Shown: positions 11,184 to 23,439 of the stretch, piece after piece
How positions within the stretch are numbered: position 1 is the first letter of the stretch
How the letters are laid out: each line of letters begins with the position of its first letter
Source of the DNA: Diabrotica undecimpunctata
Taxonomy: Eukaryota > Arthropoda > Insecta > Coleoptera > Chrysomelidae
Direction: 5' to 3'
Length of the DNA stretch: 64,000 nt
NCBI RefSeq assembly: GCF_040954645.1
Contig: NC_092808.1
Location: 116,848,049-116,912,048 of the forward strand
The notes under the pieces: generated by a model
What the model was told of the DNA's origin: nothing
Databases searched by the model: none
What the model saw: only the letters and a program-made list of their open reading frames with translations
Translations under genes and position numbers: made by a program

Positions 11184-11485
11184 CAGGGTGTAATATTTAA
11201 TACGAATCCCTAAATTAATTTTTCCAAAGCCAGTCCTGGAATTTTTTTAGTTTAGCTAATACCAGTCGAATGCTTGATAGTAGTGTACTGTATCATGCAA
11301 AAATTAAAAAAATCAAATGAGCCGTATAAACACTACAGTAAAATGAAATAAATGGTCAATTACACAAATCACCCTGTTAATTAATAAAGAAGAGGAGTTG
11401 ACATTTTTTAGTGGCCACATAATATGCTCACTGAGGGACTCTACATATGGTAGAAGTATGTAAAGTTCCTCATGACTTACCCTGT
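11184..11485. mobile_element. Small mariner-type MITE
   Basis: About 302 bp starting CAGGGTGTAATATT and ending ACTTACCCTG, flanked on both sides by TA (11182-11183, 11486-11487). It has no coding capacity. The CAGGGT ends are of the kind seen on insect mariner-related non-autonomous elements. The inverted match is only 6 bp, so this call is moderate. Confidence 0.5.
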
Positions 11486-11623
11486 ATAATATATTTAAGA
11501 ATTTGCAATTTCTTAGAATATCATATATTTTAATTTAATTAGCCAGATTATTTGTGGAAATTACAATTTTATTACCTAAGCCTATTTATAATCTAAATTT
11601 ACAGGGAGTAATATATTCGGATA

Positions 11624-14333
11624 GGGGAGAGTGTTGTAACTTGGGTCAATTTTTAGTTTTTAATTTTTCTGAATCCTAGAATTATATATTTGCAAAGTTT
11701 ATCCAATGCATTAGTTACTTTGGCTATTTGGCTACATGTTTTCTTTTTTTCGACACATTTTAAGCTTAATAGTTAGTTAAAAAATATATTTTAGCAGGCC
11801 CTTGCATGTTGACTCAAGGTACAAACTGTACAAAATAATCAAAACATTATGATTAACTAATGATTAATTTGGTAAATAAAAACTTATTTTACATTATATC
11901 CGCTAAATTTAACATTAAACTGCAGGTGCGCATCGTGGCGTGCAGTTCCGCTAATTTTGTGCGGCTGTGGAAGTTTACGTACAATATCATTGCGCAAAAA
12001 ATTATCTCAGTCTCGGTTGAGTTGTTTATAAACTAAATTGGAATCTAGAATTCTACGTAAATATCTAAGTTCATTATTAATTCCACTGTTCACTATTTCG
12101 GCAACAAAATAAACAAAAGATTTCTTCCCTGCCACTTTCACTAAAACAAAGTTCCCTTTTTTAATCTCGCCATTTTCAGATAAATAATATATTTTTTGGT
12201 TATTTAATAATTCTTCTTCTCTAGTTACCAAGTCCTCAAATGTAACTCTATCACTTGAACTTGAATCACTATCATATTTAGCAACTCTCTTTGGTGCGTT
12301 TTGTATATCTTCTGTCGCTATTTGCTTTGTAACTGCCTTCACTTTCTCAAATGATACCTTCTCTTGAGTCTTTCCCTTTTTAAGCGCAGCTATTTCATAT
12401 TTCTCTGGAGTGTCGGTAAGTATTCGTGACTTTCCTCTTACTATTCCTAACTTCTTTTTGCAAACAGGTGCCTTTAGATAGGGTCGCAACATTTCAGGAC
12501 TAATAGAACTTCCTAAAGTTCATGCTTGACAAATATTTGAGATAGAAGGAGTAGAGACTTCCATTTCATTACCTGTAGTTTTAGTTTGTTCCCCGTCATG
12601 TTCAACATTGACTTTCTCGCGACTGTCAGTAAGCTGCTTTAAAGGACGATCAGTTACATACGAAGACAGAAACTCATTATCTTCAAAAATATTTTCATTG
12701 ACGGGATAGAGACCGCTCACCTCAAATCCCTTCTGGATATTAGATGTAGTAAATGCTTTTGGAAATGCCTTACCTGCAAGTTCAGCTATATCGTAAATCG
12801 TAATAGGTTGTCCAGGGTGCATAATCATCAACTCGCTATAGGCGGTATTATTGTAGGTTTTCATCGGTCCAGAAACTGTTCGATCGAGCGGTTGCATTTT
12901 GTGGCTGGTGTGGGGATGAAACGTTATCGGTAGAATGCCATTCTTCTTACAAAAATTAATGACACTAACATTCACGTGGCTATCGTGATTATCCAAAAGA
13001 ATAATAACTGGATTTTTAACTGTTGGTTTCACATAATTTTTAAAGTATTGTAGGTATTCCAAAAACAATATTTCATTTGACCAGCCAGACGGATTTGCAC
13101 CTTCTATAGTTCTAACCGGACAAACTTTTAGCATATGAGGCTTAAAATTAACCCTCGGAATTATCATCATTCGCGGAATATGATTTCCGATTGCATTTAT
13201 TGAGGCTATCAAGGTTACATTTTGACCTCGCTCTCCACTTGTCATTTGACCTAATTGTTGTCACAATTCCAAATTTTTTCAGAGGTAAAATCTCCACGAG
13301 ACAAGGCTTCTTTGTAGTTCTTAAAAAAGGAAGATATATTTGTTTTATTAAAGGATGTTGATTTGGCTAAACTTGTAGGTTCGGATTTACGAAGGATAAA
13401 TCTTTATGTCTTCTAAATGTCTAAATGTCCTTGTCAGCTATCTTTTTTTGTTCCCAAGAAGGCATATAAGACTTTTAATTTGCAATTGCATACTGATATG
13501 CTAAAGTACGAACTTCCATTTTCGTCAAACCATAGTGGAGGCGTGCAGCAGAGAGAAGATATATTTTTAACTCAGCTTCCTCTTCTCTATTAAAAACTTG
13601 TTTTACATTATTGGCAGCAACATAAGAAAATTATGTAGCTCCCGACTGCCTGAAGGATTTTACGTGCCTGATCAGCGTTGTTTTTGATATGTTATAGCAC
13701 TTTGCTGCTTCCTTAATTGATAATTCTTCACTTGTGCATTTATTTGCGGCTGCAGTTAAATCCTGAGAATTTAAATGTGATCTTTTGATATCCAGTTTAC
13801 GTCACGGCATTTTAATATGACTATCTGAAACAATAATAAAAAGTATTTTTGGTAACAGACACACCGATTAATTCAAATAAAAGTCAAAATAATGTTAATT
13901 TGCAATAAGATTGTACCTTGGCCCGGTCCAAGGTACACGACCTACCGGTAACCCAAGATACACAACGTAACTATTTCAGCTGTTTTTGTGTTTTCTAATT
14001 TTACGTTATGCGTTTAGACAAAAAATATATTCATGATTATCAAGCGTAAATATATATATTGTCCATTACAGATAATAAGAAAATATATATTTACATTTGA
14101 AGCGGATTTTAACGCATAACAAATAGGTAAATAATTTACTTACGATCAAGTAAAACACAAAACGCTCTGCAAGTTACCACGCTACAATTTTTTGATACAT
14201 GTATTTAGATGCCATTTACCGCTTATATTATTAAACCACTAATTCAACCAAATCGAAAAGAAATCTGCAGTGAGTAAGAAAGAAAGTCAACTGACCCGAG
14301 GTACAAACCGGTCCGAGGTACAACACTCTCCCC
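11624..14333 (-). mobile_element. pogo/Tigger-type DNA transposon
   Basis: Both ends carry GGGGAGAGTGTTGTA in inverted orientation, each flanked by TA (11622-11623 and 14334-14335). Subterminal copies of a WCCAAGGTACA/TGTACCTTGG-like motif occur near both ends (about 11640, 11810, 13912-13970, 14290-14320). The transposase gene runs on the minus strand inside. The element is about 2.7 kb. Confidence 0.82.
12007..13812 (-). pseudogene. pogo/Tigger-type transposase, broken
   Basis: From 13812 downward: a start MP followed by a TGA stop, then a pipsqueak-type helix-turn-helix (LSIKEAAKCYNISKTTLIRH), a second (CENP-B-like) binding domain with RHKDLSF, then KIWNCD (first Asp, 13260s). From 13245 an open frame holds the DDE core: LLDNHDSHV (second Asp) and HTSHKMQPLDRTVSGPMK (third Asp), ending with the VSGLYPVNENIF block. 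A further frame (12492-12007) gives a Ser/Asp-rich C-terminus. At least two stops and two frameshifts separate the pieces, so the gene is dead although all three catalytic Asp positions remain. Confidence 0.82.
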
Positions 14334-14339
14334 TACACA

Positions 14340-15660
14340 TTTTTTCAGTTTTTGACATATTTACAATTTTTATTGATATATTGATACTTTGTCTGTACTG
14401 TCCACACTCCAATATAAGGTGCTGTAGATCTCCCACTTTACCACAGGAGCAATATGGATTATCAGTGATACCTATGCTGTGTTCGTGTGCAGGAGTGAGT
14501 GCGTGGTTTGATCTTATTCTATTAATTGTTTTTATAAATAACCTATTTGGCTCATATTTTAACCATCTCTCATTGGAAATTAGTGGTTGGCAAGTTGTAA
14601 AGTTTGTTCCAGTTCTATTTTGGTTGTATAAACGTTGCCATCTTTGTTTGCAATTGTTTCTACTGATATTATCTAGGTCTGTTACTGGTAGAACTATGTT
14701 GTTTATATTATGTTTGGTTAAAGCTGCAGATTTAGCTAATTTGTCGACTTCTTTATTTCCTAATATTCCAGAGTGTCCCTTTACTCAACAAATAATAATC
14801 GAGCTACCTGCGGAAATAATATCATAATGTAACTTATATATTTCTATCTTAATATGGTTTAGGTGTTTTTGTATTTTTGATAGAAGTGAGCTTGTCCACA
14901 ATGCTTCTACAATCGGTCAGAATGTGAATAAAGAAATTATTTATACCAATAGAGGCTATATATTTTAACACAAGTAATAAAGCTGATAGTTCGGCAGTAT
15001 ATATTGAAGCTTCATTGGGCAAACGACATGATTCTTTGTAATCAGAATTCCAGTGATATATTGCACAACCCGTTTTATTTTGAATTTTAGATCCGTTAGT
15101 AAAAATACATGGAAATTCAGGCCACTTATCTTTAATTATTTTGTTGATCATACTTCCTGGAAGGTTTGAATCCATATAATATGTTTCTATTACCTTAGAG
15201 AAGAGAGTCTTAGGAGGTTGAGTATAAATTGGTCGTATTTTATTTTGATAAAATTGTTCTTCAAATATTGTCAATTTCCTATAACTTTTAACTTATATGT
15301 GAGTTTTTTTTGTTACGCCAATATTTGTGGCTTGAGTCTAATATATTTAAGTTACGAATATTTTTTAAATAGCTGAGGTTTTTTGAGATAGCTCTAGCTA
15401 CAAACTTATCTGTACAAAACTGCCTGCGTAGTGTAAGAGGTGGCTCTTACACTACTCAGGTAGCTTCAATTTCAATAATAGTAATAGGAGTAGATTTTAA
15501 GTAACCAAGACATGGCCTTAAACATTTATCTTTTGGGTTTCAATTTTATTAAGATGTCCTGTTGACGTAGACCTATATAAATGACAACTATAGTCGAAAA
15601 TTGGTCGAATCATTGAGCGATCGAATAGCAGTGCAATATTTGGGTCAGCTCCTAACTGGT
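14340..15660 (-). pseudogene. LINE fragment: end of RT and RNase H domain
   Basis: From about 15660 downward in broken frames: GADPNIALLFDRSMIRPIFD, YSCHLYRSTSTGHLNKIE (reverse-transcriptase thumb/linker), then an RNase H domain at 15274-14849 with IFTNGSK (first catalytic Asp replaced by Asn), GCAIY, SIYTAELSALL and ILTDCRSIVDKL. It continues past 14849 with VKGHSGILGNKEVDKLAK and the C-terminal IRSNHALTPAHEH and YCSCGKVGDLQHLILEC. RNase H in this position occurs in I, R1 and related LINE clades. The 5' part is absent at the junction with the PLE near 15660. The plus-strand frame 14270-14827 is a shadow. Confidence 0.8.
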
Positions 15661-15669
15661 TTTACAAAA

Positions 15670-16855
15670 TGCTCTAAGGATATTCATGAAGTTTTCTTAT
15701 CATCTCGCAACATATTGACATTGACTTATTACATTTCAAAACATTTATCAACTTTGTTTCTGATTCTAATATTTTTATATATAATGGTGTCTTTTATAAA
15801 CAAACTTTTGGTAGTCCTATGGGATCTAGTCTTTCACCCATTATTAGTAGCTGTGTCGTGGATGATGTTATCAGTGATTGCATCAACAATTGCACTTTTT
15901 TCATTCCTTTTATTAAAAGATATGTAGATGATTTAGTTTTGGCACTTCCTAAATACAAAATTCATGAAACAGTTAACATTTTCAACAATCATAATCAACA
16001 TATACAGTTTACAGTTGAGGAAGAGGTAGATAATTCTGTACCATTCATTGACATGAGAATTGTAAGAACTACAGATAATGTGTTGAAAACCAGATGGTTC
16101 AGAAAACCCATGTGTAGTAATAGATTTATAAGCTATTACTCACATCATCCAAACAAGATGAAAATGAACCTCATAACAGGATTAAAAGAACGTGTTTTAA
16201 GGCTTTCTCATCCAGATTATCTACAAGAAGATTTTCAATTGTTAAAACATATTTTAATTGAGAACTCTTATCCTCCAGATATGCTACATAAGATGCATTT
16301 TTTTAATATTGTTAATATAAATAACTTAACCCCATTTTTTGCTAAATCTCAGAACATTGTATCCAACAATCAAAACATCTAATATCATTCACTATCTTTT
16401 ATACCATCATTAACACCTAAATTAATACAAACACTAAAAGTTATTGACAATATAAAAATGGCAACAAAGAACATCAAAACTATTTCATCTTTATATTCCA
16501 AAACTAAGTATCCTATAGACAAATTAGATAAAACAAATGTAGTATACAGCATTGGTTGTACTCGGTGTGAAGCTGTGTATGTTGGTGAGACCGGAAGAAA
16601 TCTGTCAAATTGTATTATTTCCCACAAAAGTGATTGCAGAATTAAAAAACCGTCTTGTGTTTAGCACAGCATGTAATTGACAATGACCCTATTATGGATT
16701 TTGATAACATTAAAATTTTGTGTAATGAAAGTAATAAATTCAAAAGAACTTTTTTAGAAATGGTTTGTATGAGCAGAAGTGATAATAATTTAAACAAAAG
16801 ATCAGAAATTCAAAATCTAAGCAAAAGTTATAATTATATTATTTCTTTATAGTTT
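15670..16855 (+). pseudogene. Penelope-like element: RT and GIY-YIG endonuclease
   Basis: The frame gives FGSPMGSSLSPIISS (15806 on), the palm motif RYVDDLVLALP, then HNQHIQFTVEEEVDNSVPFI and a WFRKPMCSNRFISYYSHHP segment, all diagnostic of Penelope reverse transcriptase. After a stop at 16382, a second frame (16458-16664) carries VYSIGCTRCEAVYVGETGR, the GIY-YIG endonuclease with its Cys-x2-Cys, and a frameshifted C-terminus (LAQHVIDNDPIMDF) ends near 16852. The 5' third of the RT is missing. Only one stop and one frameshift interrupt the two domains, so this is a fairly young truncated copy. Confidence 0.85.
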
Positions 16856-17619
16856 CTTTATAAAACCAGTAAAATATCACATTTTAATTTAATTTTCCAT
16901 ATACTTGTTACATTTTTTCAGGCATCTATCAATGATAAATAAATCTTCTTTTTTATTATTAAATAAAAAAAAATATTTAAAGAAAATTTTAGTTTTTGAC
17001 AAAATAATTGTCAAAAATGAAAATTGTAAGTTGGCATTCATATGCAAATTACAAAATTTGTTTATCAGCATAAGTTTATTAACCAAACTAATTTTATTTG
17101 GTGAGTTAATATTTTTTTAATAATTCCACTTTATAAGATATTTTGTATTTTTTAGTAGCTCTTGAAAATAATTTTAAACACAATTGAAAACTCGAGATAA
17201 AAATTAGTTACATAATAGCCCCTATAATAAATAAAAAAATACATACAACGATGAATACCAACGATGATCCAAGCATTGTACTTGCTCCGACTCCGACTGT
17301 TGCGAATATCCTCCATTTTGAAAAATCAGTGTACATATTTATAGCCCTTAAAATTAAAAATTGAATAAATATTTTACAAATAATATTGGACTAAAGTTTA
17401 TGAGTTTTGGCATATAACTAAAAATAAATATAAAATGTTCTGCATAGCTCAAAACCTTAAATTCAACCATCAGATATTAAATTTTATTAGTTTTATACGG
17501 GATTTGTCAAAAAATGTGACTTTTATTCAAGACTAAAGTATCTCTATTTTTGATGATATAAAAAATTAGTATGAAGAACAGATGTTTGAATTAAAAATAA
17601 ATTTCAAATATATTGAATA
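16856..17619. other. AT-rich DNA, no gene recognised
   Basis: Overlapping short frames on both strands at 16889-17120 reflect low complexity. No motif or element end was identified. Confidence 0.5.
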
Positions 17620-18023
17620 TTAACCCTAGATTACCGGACATTAGTAAATTTTACGATCCGCATACTTCTTTAAGTATTTTCGGCTACTTACGGTCACCAC
17701 TCGGCCTTGGGCCGCTCGTTAACTTCTAATTTAGTCGTTACCAAGATAGTGTCATTTGCTGTTGTACCATTTAAAATTTCTACAATCTAGTTTTTACACC
17801 TTCGTCGTCAATTTTACGAAACTCCGGTATCTACGATAGTTTTATTAGTAGGTGTAAACTTTTTTTTTGGCTATTTCCCTCGTCTTCGAATAAATTTCAT
17901 AGAGGTAAGTTGTTAGCTCATTATTTTATTTTGTATTCTTGTTTTAGATAAAACTAATTTTGGAATTTACTATTATTTGAGAATACAGCCAAAATTTTAG
18001 TTTGAAATTAATTTATTTGACTT

Positions 18024-18150
18024 TTTGACTTCCACTTTGGAAATCGTTTTTTTAATTGTATTTTAATAACGATTTCCGAAGTGGAAGTCGAAACGTCAAG
18101 TAAATTAATTTCAAACTAACATTGTGGCTTTATTTTATTCCCAAATTAAA
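18024..18150. repeat. Hairpin repeat family, copy 1
   Basis: Arms CTTCCACTTTGGAAATCGTT and AACGATTTCCGAAGTGGAAG face each other around a ~20 bp AT loop. They are followed by TCGAAACGTCAA and, further on, TGTGGCTTTATT and AAATAGTAAA. Related sequence recurs at 37010-37095 and 47505-47670. Confidence 0.75.
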
Positions 18151-18271
18151 TAGTAAATTACATAAGATGCCCCAAGGAAATAGCTTCAGAACAATATATT
18201 GTGGATTTCAGTAAAATGGATTCCAAAAGGCCTCTGATAAAAAAGAACTGGAAGAAGAGGCTGCGCGTACA

Positions 18272-20005
18272 ATGAATGGTGAAGACTATAACTCAGATCC
18301 CTTCGAAGACAGTGGCAGCGACTGGGAAGAAGATAATCTGGAAAAAGAATCTTCAAACTCGGATAATGAAGCTGTCGAAGATTTGATTGTATCTTCTTGT
18401 TCTAATGAACAGGCCAAGATGCCATTTCGGATATTGAAAAAGTTTCTACGTCGATATCTAGAAAATCAAAGTATGTATGGTCCCAACAAAAAAAAGTTTT
18501 AAGGGTAGGAATGGTCATAAATGGTCGATTGAAGTTCCCCATAAATTAAGAAGTACAGCTGCAAGGAATCTTATTCACTTCGTATCAGGTCCCAGAGGTA
18601 CCGCTAAAAACTATAATACTTCCTACACTTCTTTCCAAACGCTCTACTTGACATCATTTTGCAACATACAAATGCAGAAATTGTAAGAGAAGCTAAGAAA
18701 TACATCAATCATGAAAATGTGTCTCAAATATCAATTGAAGAATTTAAAGCTTTACTTGCAATTCTTGTCCTTTCTGATGCAAAAAAAGATAATCATTTAT
18801 CTGCAAAATATATGTTTAACACCTCCAGTTCAGGAACGTGCGTTTTGTAGTGCGGGTATGAGTTGTAATCGGTTTACATTTCTACTAAATTGTATAAGAT
18901 TTGACGAAAAACAAACAAGGCAAGAAAGACAAGTAAATGATCATATCACTCATATCCTCGAAATATGGGATATTTTCATTGAAATATGCCACACATCATA
19001 AACCGCATCATCATATCTTACAATTGATGAGCAACTGCTAGGATTCCGGGGAAGGTGCCCTTTCAGGATGTACAACCCCAATAAACCTTCAAAGTACGGG
19101 ATTAAGACTGTTATGTTATGTGATTCCTCCCGTAAATATATATTGGATGCAAGTCCCTATTTGGGAAAGAAAACTAATACCAATGGTTTGCCACTAGCAG
19201 AGCATTGTGTCAAAGAACTAACCAAATCTGTCCATGGATCAAATCGGAACGTAACCATGGACAACTGGTTTAAGTCAGTGAAACTAGTCGATGAACTGTT
19301 ACAAGAGCCATATAAATTAACAGCATTAGGTAATCTTTGCAAAAACAAAAAAGAAATTCCCACAGAGATGTTGGCACTAAAAGATCGAAATGCAAACTCT
19401 TCGATGTTCTGTTTTGATCAAAAGAAAACTTTGTTCTCTTACGTCCTTAAAAAACAGAAATTAGTTTTACTGCTTTTAACTTCACACGAAACGGCACAAG
19501 TATCAAAAGAAACAGACAAGCCTGTAATTATAAAAAATTACAATAACACAAAATCAGGCGTAAATACTTTTGACCAAATGTGTTTCAACATGAGCTGTAA
19601 CAGGAAGACCCGAAGATGGCCGTTGTGTGTATTTTATGATATGGTTAATATACTCAGTATTAATTCCTATGTCATTTACAGATACAACACATTAAAACGA
19701 GGTAAAAAGTCTGTCTCTATCGATACCAGTATATGGTTGATTTAAGCCAGTTTCTTGCCGAACCATGGATGAGACAAAGATTCGCAACCGCTACTTTGTG
19801 TCGAAATATTCGTCACGATATAGCTCTCATTTTAAAGATACCTGCTGCAGAAGAAGTTCTTGCATATCAAGAAAGGAAAAGAAAAATTTGCTTTTATTGT
19901 CCAAGCCAAAAACGGCGAATGACAACTACATATTGCCAAGTATGCAAGCATGCGATATGCGGTAAGCATCGTGGAAAAATTTGCACCGAGTGTTTAAAAC
20001 ATTAA
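18272..20005 (+). pseudogene. piggyBac transposase, frameshifted
   Basis: The pieces in order: acidic N-terminus (DPFEDSGSDWEEDNLEKE, 18272 on), KWSIEVPHKLRSTAARNLI, INHENVSQISIEEFKALLAI, MSCNRFTFLLNCIRFDEKQT, a stop at 18999, FRGRCPFRMYNPNKPSKYGI, then the catalytic-core blocks (VTMDNWFKSVKLVDELL, MLALKDRNANSS, NTKSGVNTFDQM, RKTRRWPLCVFYDMVN) and a C-terminal Cys-rich domain (ICFYCPSQKRR, YCQVCKHAICGKHRGKIC) ending at 20005. Five frame changes and one stop break it; otherwise the length and domain order match piggyBac transposases. In the family it excises and inserts the element at TTAA without leaving a footprint. Confidence 0.87.
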
Positions 20006-20169
20006 CCAATTCTATTTTTTATTCGTTTAAAATATGTTGTAGTGATAAAAACTCTCCTGTTCAGATTTTGAATATACGTTTTGTAATTAGTCATTTTTTA
20101 TAGGCAGTAAAATTTACGATCGTCCAGTAATCACTTGCGGCTAAACAAGTCCGGTAATCATTCGTTAAT

Positions 20170-21630
20170 TATTTATTTATAGGAAAAAATATATTTTGTT
20201 CGATATAGTCTTCACTATAATAGACCAGGGTGATAAGGCAAATTATTAGGCGAGGGTAATAAAACAAAAATAAACCCTGTTAAAATATAAATATAGGCAT
20301 TGTTACAAGTTTACAAACCTATTACGTAAAGATAAATATGTCTAATAGAAATTAGATAACCGTTTTATGAACAGTTAAAGATATGCAAACTTAAATTATT
20401 GACCTTATAGTCCAGAGTAATGGGTAATAAGTTTTTTGTCGTGGCACTCAAAAATCCGGGATACTGAAATATAGCAGGAAAATAGGGTTTTTTTAGTGAT
20501 ACTGAACCGGCCAGATAAATGTCAATTGTTTTGAGTAGTATGGACCTCTCTAAAAAAAACCATATGTTTCCTGCAGTCGATTTTTTTGCTTTATTTAGTA
20601 ATTTACAAATTAAGGTCAAAAAACGATAAATTTTCACTTTTTTTGTCTATCAGCAAAGAGTGAAGCCTTAGAAATAAATTTAAGAGTAATAAACTTAAAT
20701 TTCAAATGTTTATTTTTAAGAATATTTATTTCCAAAGCAATACATAAACCAATAAAATGTATGTTGTTCTCTTTTTTCTATTTGTGTTATTGTTACTAGT
20801 AATCGTAGGAGCTTTTGAAAAGGAGCAAATAACTCTATTGGTTTCTGTGGATGTTGCTGCAACTATCTCGGACGTCGTTCCGTTCCCGCCAGTTCCACAG
20901 AATATAGATTGAAGTAGTTCTTTAAAGGTGGATGACATTGATGGCACTGGTTCTCTTGTGGCAAATTTAACAAACGTATGGTCATTTGGCCTGTCAGTGG
21001 GTAAAGATGGTTCAAACTCGTGCTTCTCAAATTAATCCCTATAAAAGGGGAATATCTGTCACTTTAAAACAACTTAGTATATTGGCTGGAGAAGTAGCTT
21101 TGGGTAGTGCTTTAGTGACAAGTCTAGGTGATAAATGTCCATAGTTTGGCCGGGATTGTTCTTCATCCATGTGTACGAAAATTTTTGGAAGGTACTCCAG
21201 TAAACTAAGTCACCTAGGGCTCGATAACACGCAAAGAGTCCCACCAGAGCTCAATCCTTTTGATACCGTAGGTATCTGGGATGAGTGAATTTTCCCCTTA
21301 GAGGGAGTGTGAGCCGTATGGCTAAATTTGGAATAAAGGCCTTAATTTATCACGTATTATTTACATAAATTAATTATTAATTAAAAAAGTTCCAGGCGAG
21401 TTTCAGTTCAGGAAATGTACAGTGCGAAGCACTGACATATCCTGTCTGTTCAGCTAATCTGGGCACACAAATAATAAAAAAAAATATCTAGAATTGTAAC
21501 CAATTAATAGTACTAATATTTATATAAAAACGAATCAAAATGTAATTTAAATAAATTAATATTATTAATATGCGCCCTAAATGAAAGTTCTACTCATTAT
21601 AATTAATTATGTATGTTATCAAACCCTACC
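20170..21630. other. Unassigned region
   Basis: No recognised coding region. Minus frames at 20365-20637 and 20726-20947 have no familiar motif. A TATA-like CTATAAAAGGGG within a small hairpin lies at about 21038. The segment 21000-21350 has a more balanced composition than its flanks, and could be a transposon end or non-coding transcript, but nothing decides this. Confidence 0.4.
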
Positions 21631-21639
21631 TACGCAATA

Positions 21640-22756
21640 TGTCGTAATTTTTCAAAAACGAACTTTTTAAATTTGTTTTGTGTAAAATGGAGAGCAGTGG
21701 TATAATTATTCATAACTCGGGCTATATGATATGTAAAGGATCGCTTGTAGTGCTGTGTACGATGATAAGGTATAGAAATGGTGTTTTTATGTATAATGTT
21801 AATATTATGTACATCAGCACGGAATTTTATTTTATTATAGTGATATGGTGGGGTTTTAAAAATAATCATTTTTTGGAATTGACAAGCTGAACGAAAATGT
21901 CGTCTGAGTTTCATACTAAACCAACCTGTTTCTTTAAGTTTGTAACTTCTTGGTTGATTTCTACGGATACCATGTATCAACGAAGTTTTTGACAGTTGAT
22001 TTAAATTCTATCGAAGAATTATCAATGGTAATCATATGAGCAAAATCTCTCAGAAATATTTTTCTTTGTGCTACTGGACCAAAAACTATACCTACAGATT
22101 TATTCTTATTAATACGAAGACAATGGCTAGAAGAAAATTAAGAAACTCTTTCTAAATCATAATTAATTGCAGCCACTGCCAGTTTTAACTCATCAGGCTT
22201 AAAGGATAAGTAGATCTGACTATCATCAGCTAGAGAGTGCTGATTACAGGAGAGAAAATTAGCAGGAAAGTTAGAAGTATATATACTAAATAATTTGGGA
22301 TCCAATATAGAGCCCTGTGGTACCCATTTGTTTGTTTTAAGATAGTTGGATGTCTTACCATTGTAATGAATAGCTTGACTTCTATTATTTAGATAACTGA
22401 ATAGCATATCAGATGCCTGCTTAGACATACCAATATACTTAAACATAGAGATCAACAGAGAATGGTCAAGCGTATCAAAAGCTTAGGAATAACCCAAAAG
22501 AATCAGCACTGTAATTAAGCCATTATCGCAACCACCAAATATGTCATCAGTTAATTTTAAAAGGGAACTAGTACAGCTGTTATCCTTTTTGAAATCGGAC
22601 TGATTTTCTGGCAGAATTTTATGTTTATCTAAGTGAACCTGTAGTTTCTGATTTAAAATTTTCTCTAGGATTTTTGAAAACTTAGGTAGTATACTAATTG
22701 GCCGTATTTCAATAAAACCTGTCGGATTATTAATTTTCGGTAACGGTACAATTTTA
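21640..22756 (-). pseudogene. LINE RT core and C-terminus
   Basis: From 22756: KIVPLPKINNPTGFIEIRPI, SILPKFSKILEKIL, QSDFKKDNSCTSSLLKLTDD, an AFDTLDHSLLISMF motif after one stop, VPQGSILDPKLFSIYTSNFP, then SLADDSQIYLSF (canonical YADD changed to LADD), LRINKNKSVGIVFG, and the C-terminal YKRSFTYHIARVMNNY region. The RT palm motifs identify a CR1/Jockey-type LINE. Stops and frameshifts are few, but the catalytic Tyr is changed. Confidence 0.85.
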
Positions 22757-23084
22757 TAGTATATTTTTATGTATGAGAGAGTAATAAAACAATAAATTAT
22801 GTATGCAAATCCCTAAACTGTTGATACGGGTGACTCAATGAAAAACAGATATTTGTCAACAAGTTTACAGAAGTATATAGGAAAACAATTTTAAATTGAG
22901 TATGACCACCAGGTATAAAGGTTGGAGCAGAATAGAATACAATAGTTGTGAGGGTTACTAATCCCTAAATAAGGTTGCCAGTGTCGGAGTAATGGAGGTT
23001 AACAGGTACTAATGAATTTGCAAGAAATGTAAGATGTTTATTTTATTGGTTATATTTAACCAATAAAAGTTTAATAAGTACCTA

Positions 23085-23222
23085 CCTATTTGCAAAATAA
23101 AGTTTAATTCTTTAGAAAATAAAACGTTTTATTTTATCTATTTCCAAAATAAAGTTTAATTCTTTGCCTATTTGCAAAATAAAGTTTAATTCTTTAGATA
23201 AAATAAAACGTTTTATTTTATC
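23085..23222. repeat. Tandem AT-rich repeats inside IS630 element
   Basis: TTTGCAAAATAAAGTTTAAT followed by TCTTT occurs three times with slight change, and AAAATAAAACGTTTTATTTT occurs twice. Function unknown; subterminal transposase-binding arrays are a possibility. Confidence 0.75.
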
Positions 23223-23439
23223 TGAAATGAGTGCATTCCACGAAGTAAGGGTTTCAACAATCAAACATTTAATTCTTTAATTCCAGGAATCTACGACAGT
23301 AATTGACTAGATAATTACCTTCTAAACTTATTCCACAGAAAATGTGATAGTGGGTTTTTCCATTTTGTATAAAATAAGGTCCAAGTGGCGTATTCAAAAT
23401 TTTTAACAGTTCACTAAAAGTAGGTACTTCAGTTGCAAG

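Larger units (their letters stand above)
17620..20168 (+). mobile_element. piggyBac-type transposon
   Basis: TTAA (17620-17623) precedes CCCTAGATTACCGGAC, and the right end, in reverse complement, reads TTAA (20165-20168) then CGAATGATTACCGGAC, so both ends share ATTACCGGAC beside TTAA. A further AAATTTTACGAT block is shared inside each end. TTAA target sites and the enclosed transposase identify a piggyBac. A hairpin repeat (18024-18130) sits between the left end and the gene. Confidence 0.88.

Noticed and set aside
14270..14827. 185-residue plus-strand frame
   Set aside because: It overlaps the minus-strand LINE RNase H C-terminus, whose motifs explain the sequence.
20365..20947. Minus-strand frames of 90 and 73 residues
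   Set aside because: No recognisable domain, splice context or similarity to neighbouring elements.
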